NCBI GenBank assembly: GCA_964517265.1
Contig: CAZFBS010000011.1
Location: forward strand, 1 to 64,000
DNA: 64,000 nucleotides
Origin: REEP01 sp964517265
GTDB taxonomy: Bacteria > Pseudomonadota > Alphaproteobacteria > Rhodospirillales > Defluviicoccaceae
Direction: 5' to 3'
This document shows positions 1 to 9,106 of the stretch, in pieces. The notes below the pieces were generated by a model, which saw only the letters and a program-made list of their open reading frames with translations, was not told the origin of the DNA and did not search any database. Position numbers and translations under genes: made by a program. Numbering within the stretch: the stretch's first letter is position 1; the number at the start of each line of letters is the position of its first letter.

Positions 1-50
1 ATCGTGCCCACTGAAAGACCCATGCAGCAACTTAATTGCTGAGCAGGCTC
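1..50. mobile_element. Probable end of an insertion sequence (IS5-like), rest outside window
   Basis: Read on the minus strand, the coding sequence of the large surface protein stops matching its own repeat pattern exactly at TTA|GAGCCTGCTC: the TTA lies at 51-53 and the GAG begins at 50. The cadherin-like repeat should continue from Thr-Phe-Thr into Tyr-Thr-Ile, and the TTA would supply most of the expected ACT-TAY codons. From 50 down to 1 the sequence no longer resembles the repeat. A 3-bp TNA target and a terminus beginning GAG are, as I recall, typical of the IS1031 group of the IS5 family, so an IS inserted here is the simplest reading. No transposase is visible because the window ends. 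A scaffold misjoin is the main alternative. Confidence 0.45.
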
Positions 51-3000
51 TAAGTAAAGGTATCGGTGCCGGTGAAACCCGCCGCTGGTGCGTAACTGAA
101 TGTGCCGTCGGGCAGCACGTCAAGCGTGCCCGCGCCTCGGTAATCGAAGCCAGCGACTTCAAGAGGATCGCTGTCGGGGTCCGAGTCGTTGGCGAGCAGA
201 TTGACCGACCCCAACACGATGCCGTTGCGCGCATCGTAGCTGTCGTCATTGGCGATTGGAACTTCGTTCGCGACAGTCAGCGAGACGGTGGCGCTGTCCT
301 CGGCGCCGAAGCCATCGCGGATCGTATAGGTGAAGGTGTCGACGCCAGTGAATCCCGCCGCCGGCATGTAGCTGAACGTGCCATCGGCTCGCACGTCGAG
401 CGTGCCCGCGCCTCGGTAATCGAAGCCAGCGACTTCAAGAGGATCGCCGTCGGGGTCCGAGTCGTTGGCGAGCAGGTTGACCGAACCGAGCATAATGCCG
501 TCGCGCGCATCATAACGGTCATTATTGGCGATTGGCGCCTGGTTAGGCGCGGGGTCTGTGACAAGCACGAAATCACTGAGCTTGGTGATGTCGATAAACT
601 GCCCCGGAAGATCATCGAACTCCACTCGCTCGACCTGCTTTGCGAGGTCACCGCCAAACTGATCGACGATGCGGAGCGTGTCGCCGTCGGTGTGAGAAAT
701 AAGCAAGTCCCGAGTGCCAAAAGATGTGTCTAAGCTAAAATCCAAAGCACTGAAAGTAATACCCTTCATAAAACTAATTATATCAACGGCATCAATGCGA
801 ACAGTGCGATCGTGAAATTCGTCGATCACGTCATTGCCCCAATGTGGAGCAAAACGATAAATAGTTGGACCGTTATGGCCGATAAGCAGATCGTCGCCTG
901 CCTCGCCATCGAGAATGTTGACAGCTTCAGAATAGGTCAGGAGGCTGTCGTTTCCTGGCCCTCCGCGAAGAATGTTGGTGCCGAAATAGGCGTACAGTTG
1001 ATCATTGCCCTCGCCCCCGTCCAGCATATCGTCCCCGATACCGGCGAAAAGGATATCATCCCCTGCAAGGCCTTCAATCGCGTTATTTCCAGCAACTCCT
1101 CTGATGATATCGTCGCCAGCCGTCCCAGAAAGCGCATCGTCGCTCAGAGTACCCAGGATTTCGTTGTCCCGAGGCGGAGGGCCTTCGCCGTAGGTGATCC
1201 GCGTCCCAACATCCGTTAATGAAACTTGGAAGAGACTTATGTCATAGTCTCCCACAAGAGTGATTGTCGCATCAACAATACCATCAAGATCCTCATCAAT
1301 TTTGACGACCGCTGATCCCTCAGATATCGTAACGCCGCCCGGTTCTTCTAAGAATGCTCCAGCTACTTCAATAGAGTTTTGTTCCGAAAATCCATACCCG
1401 GTTATACCATCCCAAGCCTCTGTCACCCCAAACAAATAAGCTGTGCCTAAACCCGCCGCAAAATCGAACACAAAATTATCAAATGCTGCCGAACCTCCCA
1501 TTAACAAAAATTGAAAATCAATAGGCCCTTTATAAATAGATAATGTTCTATTGCCTCCTGTAAAATACCTGTCAAATAGCTTGTGGCCATCATCAATTTC
1601 ATTTTCAGTAAGTTTTTCTATAGAAGTTTCATATTCCTTGCGCTTGTGAGCTGGTAAATTCACAACTTGTGGTGCTCGAAAAATTGATATTGTTGTTCCT
1701 TCTCTATTTACAGAAAGAGGAAAGTCCAGTTTTGGCACAGGGTCGTCCCAGTGAACAAAATTTAAAAGTTTGGTATCAGAAGCTGCTTTTGCAGAAGAAC
1801 CAGGCGATCCAAATGTAATGTAATGCGCTTGCTCAGCTATAACACCTAAGTTATTTTTATCTGCCGCCATAAGTTCTACGATAACACCTCCAAGACTGTG
1901 TCCTGTCACGATGACCTGTAGGTTTGGAAATGTCTCTTTTGTTTGTTTTGACCACTCAAGAACCGCCTCAACAAATGGTTTATGAAATTGATAGTAGCTG
2001 TCCCATCTTCCCACTTGCCCGACTATTTCAACAGATGGCTGATCTGTTCCCTTAAAAGCGATAGCGACTGTAGGCACGCCATCTAGTATACCAGCGTAGG
2101 CGTGGGCAGAAGTGTCCAGCAATGGAAGGGGAAATCCACTGTGCACACCATTGCTAAAGCCGGCGATTTTTTGAAGATCTAGACTGTTTATTGGTAACCA
2201 ATTATCCTCAATTGCTTGTGTTGGTGTCGAATAATAAGCAAAGTCAGCCAACCGGATGCTTGCTCCGATGAAATTCTGTTGCACCGGAGCATCGTTAAAC
2301 GGCGGCGGCGGTTCGGCGGTGTCATTGTCGTAAAGAGGGTTGGCGACAACGAAAACATCGACAGAAACCCCGCTGTCGCCGGGAACGAGATTGCTTGCCG
2401 AGCTTTGGAAGGCGATGAACCGGCCGTCGCCTGAAATCGACGCTCCTGTGCTTAGGTTGTTTGCGGGATTGCCATCGGCATCGGTATTGACGCGAGAGAT
2501 GGCACCTGTCTTGAGATCCTTTACAAAAATATCCACCAATCCCGTATCGTTCGGCACCAGATTGTCTGAACTGCTGTCAAATGCGACAAAGCGACCGTCG
2601 TTAGAAATGGAAAACGAGGACCTGGGCACACCAGCGATGTAGCCGCTGCTGCCGTCCCCTTCGTTTCCGTTCGCGTCAGTGCTGGCGCGGACAATCGCTC
2701 CGGTTTCGAGGTCTTTGACGAACACGTCATCGCGTTTGTCCGTGTCATTCGGCACAAGGTTGGTGGCGCTCGACGTGAACGCGACGTAGCGTCCGTTTCC
2801 CGCCATAACCGCGCCAAAGGCGAACCCTGAGTTGGCTTGGTTACCATCCGCGTCGACATTGGCCCGCACGATGGATTGTGTGGTGAGATCCTTAACAAAG
2901 AGGTCATACCCGTTGGTATCGTTCGCCACCAAGTTGTTGTCGTTGGAAACAAATGCGACAAAGCGCCCGTCATCGGAGATTGAGGGTGACAAATAACTGC

Positions 3001-5412
3001 CAGACATAGTTTGATTACCGCTCGCGTCTGTGCTGGCGATAACAACGTTTTGCGATTCGGTGTCCTTGACATAGATTCCATCGAGACGATCTTGATCCGC
3101 CACCAGTCGACCATAGGCATCGAAAACGGTGTATCTTCCTGTTGACGACAGGGAAGAGTCGTCGGGAGAGATCGAAAACTGAACCTCGGACCCGTTTTTG
3201 TCAGTCGTTGCGCGAACGATTGATCCACTTTTCAGATTTTTGACGAAGATGTCGGCATCACCATTGGTGTCATCACCCACCAGATTGGTGGCTCTGCTCG
3301 TGAACGAGACGAACTCGCCATTGCCCGACATCGACGCGTTACTGCTGCGGTCATTGGCGATGTTGCCCTCAGCATCGGAGCTGGCGGTAAAAAGAACGTT
3401 CGTTTGCAAATCTCTGACAAAAATCTGACTACCGAAACCGGAGCCTGTGAAGGCGACAAAGCGCCCGTCGTCGGAGAGTGAAGGATTGGAGCCTCCGACG
3501 CCTGCGGAAGCTCTGACAATTCCCAGATCCGATGGCGGCGACACCGGGTCGTTGTCCTGGATGGTGAAGGTGGCTGCGGCCACGAACNNNNNNNNNNNNN
3601 NNNNNNNNNNNNNNNNNNNNNNNNNNNNNNNNNNNNNNNNNNNNNNNNNNNNNNNNNNNNNNNNNNNNNNNNNNNNNNNNNNNNNNNTGGCGGCGACACC
3701 GGGTCGTTGTCCTGGATGGTGAAGGTGGCTGCGGCCACGAACTCCGTCACCGGATCGGTTGCGGACGCTTGCACGATTAGACCAAAGGTCTCGTCGGGCT
3801 CGCCGGCACCCGTGTCGTCGGTGACGGCGATACTGACCGTCTGGACGCTCTGGCCGGCGGCGAACTCCACCGGCTCGCTGAGCTTACCGACATAGTCGCC
3901 GTCGTTGGCGGACCCATGGTTCTGCACGGTGCTGACATAGACCGTCTGCGCAGCCGTCGTGTCGGAGCGGGTGACGGTGAAGGGAACCAGCCCAACGTCC
4001 TCGTTGACCGTCACGCTGGCGGGGGTGATCGAATATGTGACCACCGGCGGAGGCACCGGGTCGTTGTCCTGGATGGTGAAGGTGGCGGCGCCGAGGAACT
4101 CCGTGACCGGATCGGTTGCGGATGCCTGCACGATCAAGCCAAAGGTCTCCTCGGGCTCGCCGGCAACCGCATCGTCGGTGACGGCGATACTGACCGTCTG
4201 GATGCTCTGCCCGGCGGCGAACTCCACCGGCTCGTTGAGCTTGCCGACATAGTCGCCGTCGTTGGGGGACCCCTGGTTCTGCACGGTGCTGGCGTACAGC
4301 GTCGCCGCCGCCGTCGTGTCGGAGCGCGTGACGGTGAAGGGGACGAGCCCGACGTCCTCGTTGACCGTCACGCTGGCGGGGGTGATGGAATACGTGACCG
4401 CCGGCGGAGGCACCGCGTCGTTGTCGATGATGGTGGCGGTAGCCGCGCCGGTGCCGAGAACGGCACCGGTCGGGCTGAAGAACTCCAGGTAGAAGGTCTC
4501 GTTGCCCTCGGTCAGCGTATCGTCCCTCAGCCCCACTCGCACCGTCTTCACCGTCTCGCCCGGTGCAAATCGCAGCGTCGCGTTCACCGGATTGTGGTCG
4601 TTGACGCCCGCCCCGCCGGACAAGGTCCGATAGGCAACCGACACCGTCTCCGTGCTCGGACCGCTCAGCCGAACCACGAACTCGGCATAGCCGGCGCCCT
4701 CGTCGACAACGATGTTCTCCGCAGTGATGGTCGGCAGCGTCACCGTCGGCTGGTCGCTCGGCCCGATGCTGGCGGTGCCGCGCGGATCGGCCAAAAGCGC
4801 GCCGGCCGGGTTCGAGAGCACCAGATCAAACTGCTCGGCCTCCTCGGCCTCTGCATCGTCGGTGATCGCAACCCGCACCGTCTTCACCCGCTCGCCAGGG
4901 GCGAACACCACGGTGCCGGCCACGGCCGAGAAGTCCGCCGCTCCGGCGGTTCCGGCGGCGGTGGCGTAATCGACGCTCACCACCGAGGCGCTCGGCCGAT
5001 CGAGGCCGATCACGAACACCGCCTCGCCCACCTTCTCGTCGACCACCGGGTTGGACACGCCAACCACCGGCGTGCCCACCGGGCGGTCGTTGTCGATGAT
5101 GGTGGCGGTAGCCGCGCCGGTGCCGAGAACGGCACCGGTCGGGCTGAAGAACTCCAGGTAGAAGGTCTCGTTGCCCTCGGTCAGCGTATCGTCCCTCAGC
5201 CCCACTCGCACCGTCTTCACCGTCTCGCCCGGTGCAAATCGCAGCGTCGCGTTCACCGGATTGTGGTCGTTGACGCCCGCCCCGCCGGACAAGGTCCGAT
5301 AGGCAACCGACACCGTCTCCGTGCTCGGACCGCTCAGCCGAACCACGAACTCGGCATAGCCGGCGCCCTCGTCGACAACGATGTTCTCCGCAGTGATGGT
5401 CGGTGTCGCCAT
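50..5412 (-). CDS. Large secreted Calx-beta / TolB-propeller / lipase / RTX / cadherin-repeat protein, 3' truncated
   Basis: Start ATG at 5412 follows an AGGGGA-type ribosome site. Collapsing the 55-bp duplication around the N run gives one continuous frame of about 1735 codons. Domains in order: five Calx-beta repeats (residues ~1-575, each ending in TIxDND, with copies 1 and 3 identical); about eight repeats with GRFVAF-type blades resembling TolB/WD40 beta-propellers (~580-985); a lipase-like alpha/beta-hydrolase segment with nucleophile motif GHSLGG near residue 1117; RTX calcium-binding nonapeptide repeats (GTAGDDIIRG, GIGDDMLDGG); and two cadherin-like repeats containing NLLANDSDPD. RTX proteins of this sort normally leave through a type I system using a C-terminal signal. 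That end is missing here because a TAG appears at the putative IS junction. The lipase section is clearly more AT-rich than its flanks. Likely a cell-surface or secreted lipolytic protein, now probably non-functional or altered. Confidence 0.8.
124..487 (-). repeat. Tandem cadherin-like domain repeat, 276-bp period
   Basis: The segment starting at 124 (to about 211) reappears at 400 (to about 487) with only a couple of substitutions, an offset of 276 bp or 92 codons. It encodes the block around NLLANDSDPDxDPLEVAGF of successive cadherin-like repeats in the large surface protein. The near-identity at DNA level indicates recent duplication or gene conversion between repeats. Confidence 0.85.
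3533..3742. repeat. Identical 55-bp flanks of an N-run (probable artificial gap)
   Basis: Bases 3533-3587 and 3688-3742 are identical and abut the 100-N run on either side. Removing the N run and one copy leaves 5208 bases between 5412 and 50, exactly 1736 codons, and joins TDPVTEF-VAAATFTIQDND to PVSPPSDLG without a frame break. Contig ends sharing exactly 55 bases are what a k-mer graph assembler leaves at an unresolved repeat, so the true sequence is probably continuous here, or one or more further Calx-beta repeats are collapsed. Confidence 0.8.
4417..5403 (-). repeat. 318-bp perfect direct repeat encoding Calx-beta domains 1 and 3
   Basis: Bases 4417-4734 match 5086-5403 without a difference at an offset of 669 bp. 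The two copies encode the Calx-beta unit beginning TPTITAENIVVDEGAG and ending in ATIIDND. A second, less perfect pair of about 360 bp (roughly 3700-4060 and 4060-4420) encodes the VTYSITPASVTVNEDVG units. Such identical units are prone to recombination and to assembly collapse. Confidence 0.9.
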
Positions 5413-6009
5413 GTCCGTTTCCCCTTTTGTCCCCTGGTTGTCCCGCGCCGTCGGCGCACCTTCCGCCGCCCGGCCGCCGTTCGGTCAGCAGCCGGCGGGG
5501 CTCGATCGAGCCCGATTGCCCGTCTTGAATGTCTGATTGTCGCTTTCGTTCTTGAGAGTAATTCTTATTATTTAATTTCTTTTGCTTGGTGCATACTTGC
5601 CATAACCATAGAAATACAGAAGATCCTGCTGCACAATACATTTATTGTGTGCAACTTAGGCGGGTTTTTCGCGGCCATTCTCTACTATGGGTTACGGCAT
5701 CCCCACGTGAGGCACGCTGGGACCGAGCGACTATGCTGATCCTCACCGCCGATCCGCTTGGGCAGGAACGGGGCCAGCCGAAGGGCCGCGGTCGGCTCGT
5801 CGGGACCGGTTTTGCGCCCCGTGCTGCCGGCCCTTGCAGCGGGCAGCGCTTGGAGGGGGGGGAGCAGGAGAGGCCGGCGCAGGGTCTTTCCCTCAGTCCT
5901 GGATTGACGAAACCGCCGCGGGTGTCCTTATCATCGGCCGGGACGTGCCGGGCCGCAGGGGCGACGCGGCCTGCGCTTCAAGGCAACAGGGCAAGATCGG
6001 AGGGCGCGG
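5413..6009. other. Non-coding interval upstream of the surface-protein and CHAD genes
   Basis: No convincing gene is present. The stretch 5540-5690 is AT-rich against a GC-rich background and lies upstream of the minus-strand surface-protein start at 5412, so it is the likely promoter zone for that gene. The remainder (5700-6009) is GC-rich and leads into the CHAD gene. Confidence 0.5.
5632..5649. promoter_or_regulatory. Inverted repeat, candidate operator of the large surface-protein gene
   Basis: CACAATA at 5632-5638 and TATTGTG at 5643-5649 form a perfect 7-bp inverted repeat with a 4-base centre. It sits in the AT-rich block about 220 bp upstream of the minus-strand start at 5412. The position fits a regulator site, but the cognate protein is unknown. 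Confidence 0.35.
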
Positions 6010-6936
6010 ATGGCATACAGGCTCAAGGCCGGCGAGACGGTCACCGACGGCGTCAAGCGCGTCATTCTCGGCGAGGTCGACGAGGCGGCGGGAATGCTGG
6101 CGGCGGACGCCGAGGACCGCGACGAGGGCATTCACGATGCGCGCAAGGCGTTCAAGAAGATCCGCGCCGCCCTGCGCTTGGCCCGGCCGGTGCTCGGCGG
6201 CGCCTACGCCCGCGAGAACGCCTGGTTTCGCGACAGCGCCCGCCGGCTGTCCGATCTGCGCGATGCGCAGGCGCTGCTGGAGTCGTTCGACAAGCTGCGG
6301 CAGACATGTGCCGAGGAGATGGAGGACGATGCCTTCGCCGGCATCCGCGCGGCGCTGGAGCGGCGGCGCGAGGAGATGGCCCGCCATGACGAGGACGTTG
6401 CCGGCAACGTCGGGGCGGTCCGCGCGGACCTTGCGGACGTGCGCCGCCGCATCGAGTCATGGGCCCTGCCGGACAAGGGGTTTTCGACGATCGGCCGCGG
6501 TCTGCGCGAGACCTACCGCCGCGGCCGGCGGGCGCGGGTGAGGGCCTATCGCAAGGGCAGCGACGCGGCGTTCCACGAATGGCGCAAGGGCGTCAAGTAC
6601 CACTGGTATCAGGTGCGCCTGCTGCAGGAGCTGTGGCCGGAGGTGCTGAAGAGCCGCCGCGCCGCGCTGAAGCAGCTGGCGGACATTCTCGGCGACGAGC
6701 ATGACCTGGTGGTGATGAAGCAGACGGTGGCGACGCTCGATTCCGAGCTGCGCGAGAGCGAGGACCTCGCGGCGTTCTTCGCCCTCATCGAGCGGCGCCA
6801 GCACCAGCTCCGCGCGGCCGCCCGATCGCTCGGCGACCGCGTCTACGCGGAGACCCCGAAACGCCTGCATCGCCGGTTCCGGGCGTACTGGCGGGCATGG
6901 CGGGACGAACAGGCAAGAGATCCCGCCGTGTCATAG
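6010..6936 (+). CDS. CHAD domain protein
   Basis: The 308-residue protein is a stand-alone CHAD (conserved histidine alpha-helical) domain. It shows the two conserved His-containing helices: IHDARKAFKKIR near residues 41-52 and FHEWRKGVKYHWYQ near 188-201, both rich in Arg/Lys as expected for a fold that binds polyphosphate. Family knowledge: CHAD proteins associate with polyphosphate granules and often occur beside CYTH triphosphatases, but no CYTH domain or polyphosphate kinase is in this window. It has no signal peptide, so it is probably cytoplasmic. It is monocistronic by spacing, with a GC-rich hairpin just after the stop. Confidence 0.85.
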   Translation: MAYRLKAGETVTDGVKRVILGEVDEAAGMLAADAEDRDEGIHDARKAFKKIRAALRLARPVLGGAYARENAWFRDSARRLSDLRDAQALLESFDKLRQTCAEEMEDDAFAGIRAALERRREEMARHDEDVAGNVGAVRADLADVRRRIESWALPDKGFSTIGRGLRETYRRGRRARVRAYRKGSDAAFHEWRKGVKYHWYQVRLLQELWPEVLKSRRAALKQLADILGDEHDLVVMKQTVATLDSELRESEDLAAFFALIERRQHQLRAAARSLGDRVYAETPKRLHRRFRAYWRAWRDEQARDPAVS

Positions 6937-6940
6937 CCAC

Positions 6941-6967
6941 CGCCGGCCCGCCTCTTCGCGGCCGGCG
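6941..6967 (+). terminator. GC-rich hairpin after CHAD gene
   Basis: CGCCGGCC at 6941-6948 pairs with GGCCGGCG at 6960-6967 across an 11-base loop, beginning 4 bases after the CHAD stop codon. No T-run follows, so it may be a weak intrinsic terminator or an mRNA 3'-end stabiliser. Confidence 0.4.
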
Positions 6968-7079
6968 CATCAGCAGCCGCACGGCAGGATGACCGCGCCC
7001 GATCGCAAAGGGGGAACCCCCGCCGGCGGTCGGCTGTTCTCCCTCTTTATTTACGGAACGAGGAAGGGGGGTGCCGGCC

Positions 7080-7535
7080 ATGTCGGGTTACCTGAAATTC
7101 GGCGCGATGATCGCGACGTCGACCGCCGCGATGTTCGTTTTGATGTATTTGAATACGTACAGTCTCGACCATGTCTACTGGAGCGAGACTCGATTCTACA
7201 TGGCGTTCGTCATGGGCGCGGTAATGGCCATCATCATGCTGTCGTTCATGCTCACCATGTACACCGACACGAGGGTCAACATCGGCATTTACGTGGCCAG
7301 TATCGCCGTGTTCGCACTCGCGCTCTACCTCGTCCGCAGCCAGGCGCCGATCGAGGACGTCTCCTACATGCGGGCGATGATCCCGCATCACTCCATCGCG
7401 ATCCTGACCAGCCAGCGCGCGAACATCGCCGATCCGCGCGTGCGGGAGCTTGCCGACCAGATCATTCGCTCGCAGCGCCGCGAAATCGAGGAAATGAAGT
7501 CCCTGATCAGGGAGATCGAAGCGCGCCAAGAGTAG
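7080..7535 (+). CDS. DUF305 family membrane protein
   Basis: The protein has about 151 residues. I chose ATG 7080 over an in-frame GTG at 7071 because AGGAAGG lies at the right distance ahead of it. Three hydrophobic segments (roughly residues 5-23, 38-58 and 70-88) are followed by a soluble tail with the DUF305 signature MRAMIPHHSIAIL and a Lys/Arg/Glu-rich helix to the end. DUF305 proteins often carry His/Met metal-ligand motifs and are found near copper or metal genes. No metal genes are adjacent here, so the role is unassigned. Confidence 0.75.
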   Translation: MSGYLKFGAMIATSTAAMFVLMYLNTYSLDHVYWSETRFYMAFVMGAVMAIIMLSFMLTMYTDTRVNIGIYVASIAVFALALYLVRSQAPIEDVSYMRAMIPHHSIAILTSQRANIADPRVRELADQIIRSQRREIEEMKSLIREIEARQE

Positions 7536-7586
7536 CGGGAACAACGGCAGTAGCTCGTCTTGGCCACCGCCGCTGCATCAGCTCAG

Positions 7587-8066
7587 CTACACCTCCACCA
7601 TCCGGGCATAGCGGCCGAGATAGCGCAGCAGCGGCGGGCCGTCCGTGCCCTGATGGATGCGGGTGACACGGCCGACGATGATCAGATGATCGCCGCCGAC
7701 CGAGGTGGAGACGACGCTGCATTCGAGGCCGGCGAGGCACCCGTCCAGGAGCGCACAGCCGTTGTCGCCGGTGCGGTGGGCAAGGGCGGCGAACTTGTCG
7801 CCGTTGCGGGCGGCAAACGACTCGGCGATTCCGTCCTGTCCTTCGGCGAGGATATTGATGGCAACGGCGCCGTGACTGGCATAGGCATCGAGATGCGCGG
7901 TGTTCAGGCCGAGACAGAACAGAACGAGCGGGGGCTCCAGCGACAGCGAGCAGAACGAGCTGACCGTAACCCCGACCGGCCGAGCGGCGCTGCTGAGCCC
8001 GGTGATCACCGTCACGCCGGTAGCAAAGCGCCCGAGGGCATCACGGAAACCGTATGGATCGACCAT
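7587..8066 (-). CDS. Flavin reductase-like (FMN-binding) protein
   Basis: The protein has 159 residues from ATG 8066 (MVDPYGFRDALGRFATGVTV). The longer frame upstream is not conserved in character. It matches the flavin reductase-like family: FATGVTVIT near the N-terminus, the GVTVSSFCSLSLEPPLVLFC block that contacts FMN, and a GDHLIIVGRV strand with the conserved His. Members reduce FMN/FAD with NAD(P)H, usually as the reductase half of two-component monooxygenases. No oxygenase partner lies next to it, so the electron acceptor is unknown. It is divergent from motA, 170 bp away. Confidence 0.85.
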   Translation of the reverse strand: MVDPYGFRDALGRFATGVTVITGLSSAARPVGVTVSSFCSLSLEPPLVLFCLGLNTAHLDAYASHGAVAINILAEGQDGIAESFAARNGDKFAALAHRTGDNGCALLDGCLAGLECSVVSTSVGGDHLIIVGRVTRIHQGTDGPPLLRYLGRYARMVEV

Positions 8067-8236
8067 GATCTTCCTTATCGACAAAAAACACCGCAGCCGG
8101 CGAGCAGAATCGGACGCGAGGTTTATGAACTTGTAACCTTGACGCTGTACCACTCCATCAGCGGCTTCGGCCAACGGCGACAGCGCGGAGTGGTACGGGA
8201 CCATCTGCGGCTCGGTCAAGAGGCACATGAGGGTTC

Positions 8237-9094
8237 ATGCTTTTCATCATCGGCCTGATTGTCGTCATTGCCAGCGTCGTCACCGGATATATGGGCGCCG
8301 GCGGCCATCTGCTCGTGCTGTGGCAACCGTTCGAATTCGTCATCATCTTCGGCGCCGCAATCGGCGGCTTTATCATCGCCAATCCCAAGCGGGTCCAGGC
8401 GGGAACGCTGAAGTCCCTCGGCAAGCTGCTGAAGGGGCCGAAGTATACCAAGGCCAGCTACGTCGAGCTGCTCAGCGTTCTCTATGCCGTCTTCAAGCTG
8501 GCCAAGACCAAGGGTGATCTCGCCCTCGAGAGCCACGTCGACAAGCCCGACGAAAGCCCGCTGTTCCAGAAATTTCCGGGCTTCATCGCCGACCATCATG
8601 CGGTCGAGTTCCTGTGCGACTATCTGCGCCTGATCACCCTCGGAACCTCCAATGCGCACGAGATCGAGACGGTGATGGAGGCGGAACTCGAGGCCAGCCA
8701 CGCCGAGAAAGTCGCCATCGCCGGCGCCCTGCACACGGTGGCGGATGGTCTCCCGGCGCTCGGCATCGTCGCCGCCGTGCTCGGCGTCATCCATACCATG
8801 GGCTCGATCACCGAGCCGCCGGAGGTGCTGGGCCACCTGATCGGCGGGGCGCTTGTCGGCACGTTCAGCGGCGTTCTTGCCGCCTACGGCATGGCCAGCC
8901 CGATCGCCCGCTCGCTGGAGAGCACCTTCCACACCGAGTTTCGCTATGTCGAGTGCATCAAGGCCGGCGTCATCGCCCACATGCAGGGCTACGCCCCGCA
9001 GGTCGCGGTCGAGATCGCGCGCAAGACCCTCGATCCACAAAGCCGGCCCACCTTCGGCGAACTGGAGGAAGCCCTCCAGAGCGTTCAGATCTAG
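8237..9094 (+). CDS. motA: Flagellar motor stator protein MotA
   Basis: The 285-residue protein has four membrane segments (about residues 2-20, 32-52, 165-185 and 200-220) and the MotA signature in the third, LPALGIVAAVLGVIHTMG, containing the conserved Pro. The large cytoplasmic loop between segments two and three carries the charged residues that interact with FliG. With MotB it forms the ion-conducting stator that powers flagellar rotation. motB follows 12 bp downstream. No other flagellar genes are in the window, so the stator pair is separated from the main flagellar cluster. Confidence 0.95.
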   Translation: MLFIIGLIVVIASVVTGYMGAGGHLLVLWQPFEFVIIFGAAIGGFIIANPKRVQAGTLKSLGKLLKGPKYTKASYVELLSVLYAVFKLAKTKGDLALESHVDKPDESPLFQKFPGFIADHHAVEFLCDYLRLITLGTSNAHEIETVMEAELEASHAEKVAIAGALHTVADGLPALGIVAAVLGVIHTMGSITEPPEVLGHLIGGALVGTFSGVLAAYGMASPIARSLESTFHTEFRYVECIKAGVIAHMQGYAPQVAVEIARKTLDPQSRPTFGELEEALQSVQI

Positions 9095-9106
9095 GGACGC
9101 CCGCGA

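Noticed and set aside
3916..5739. 607-codon open frame on the plus strand over the Calx-beta region
   Set aside because: Its translation is Arg/His/Gly-rich and repetitive because it lies antisense to the GC-rich Calx-beta repeats. No ribosome site or family.
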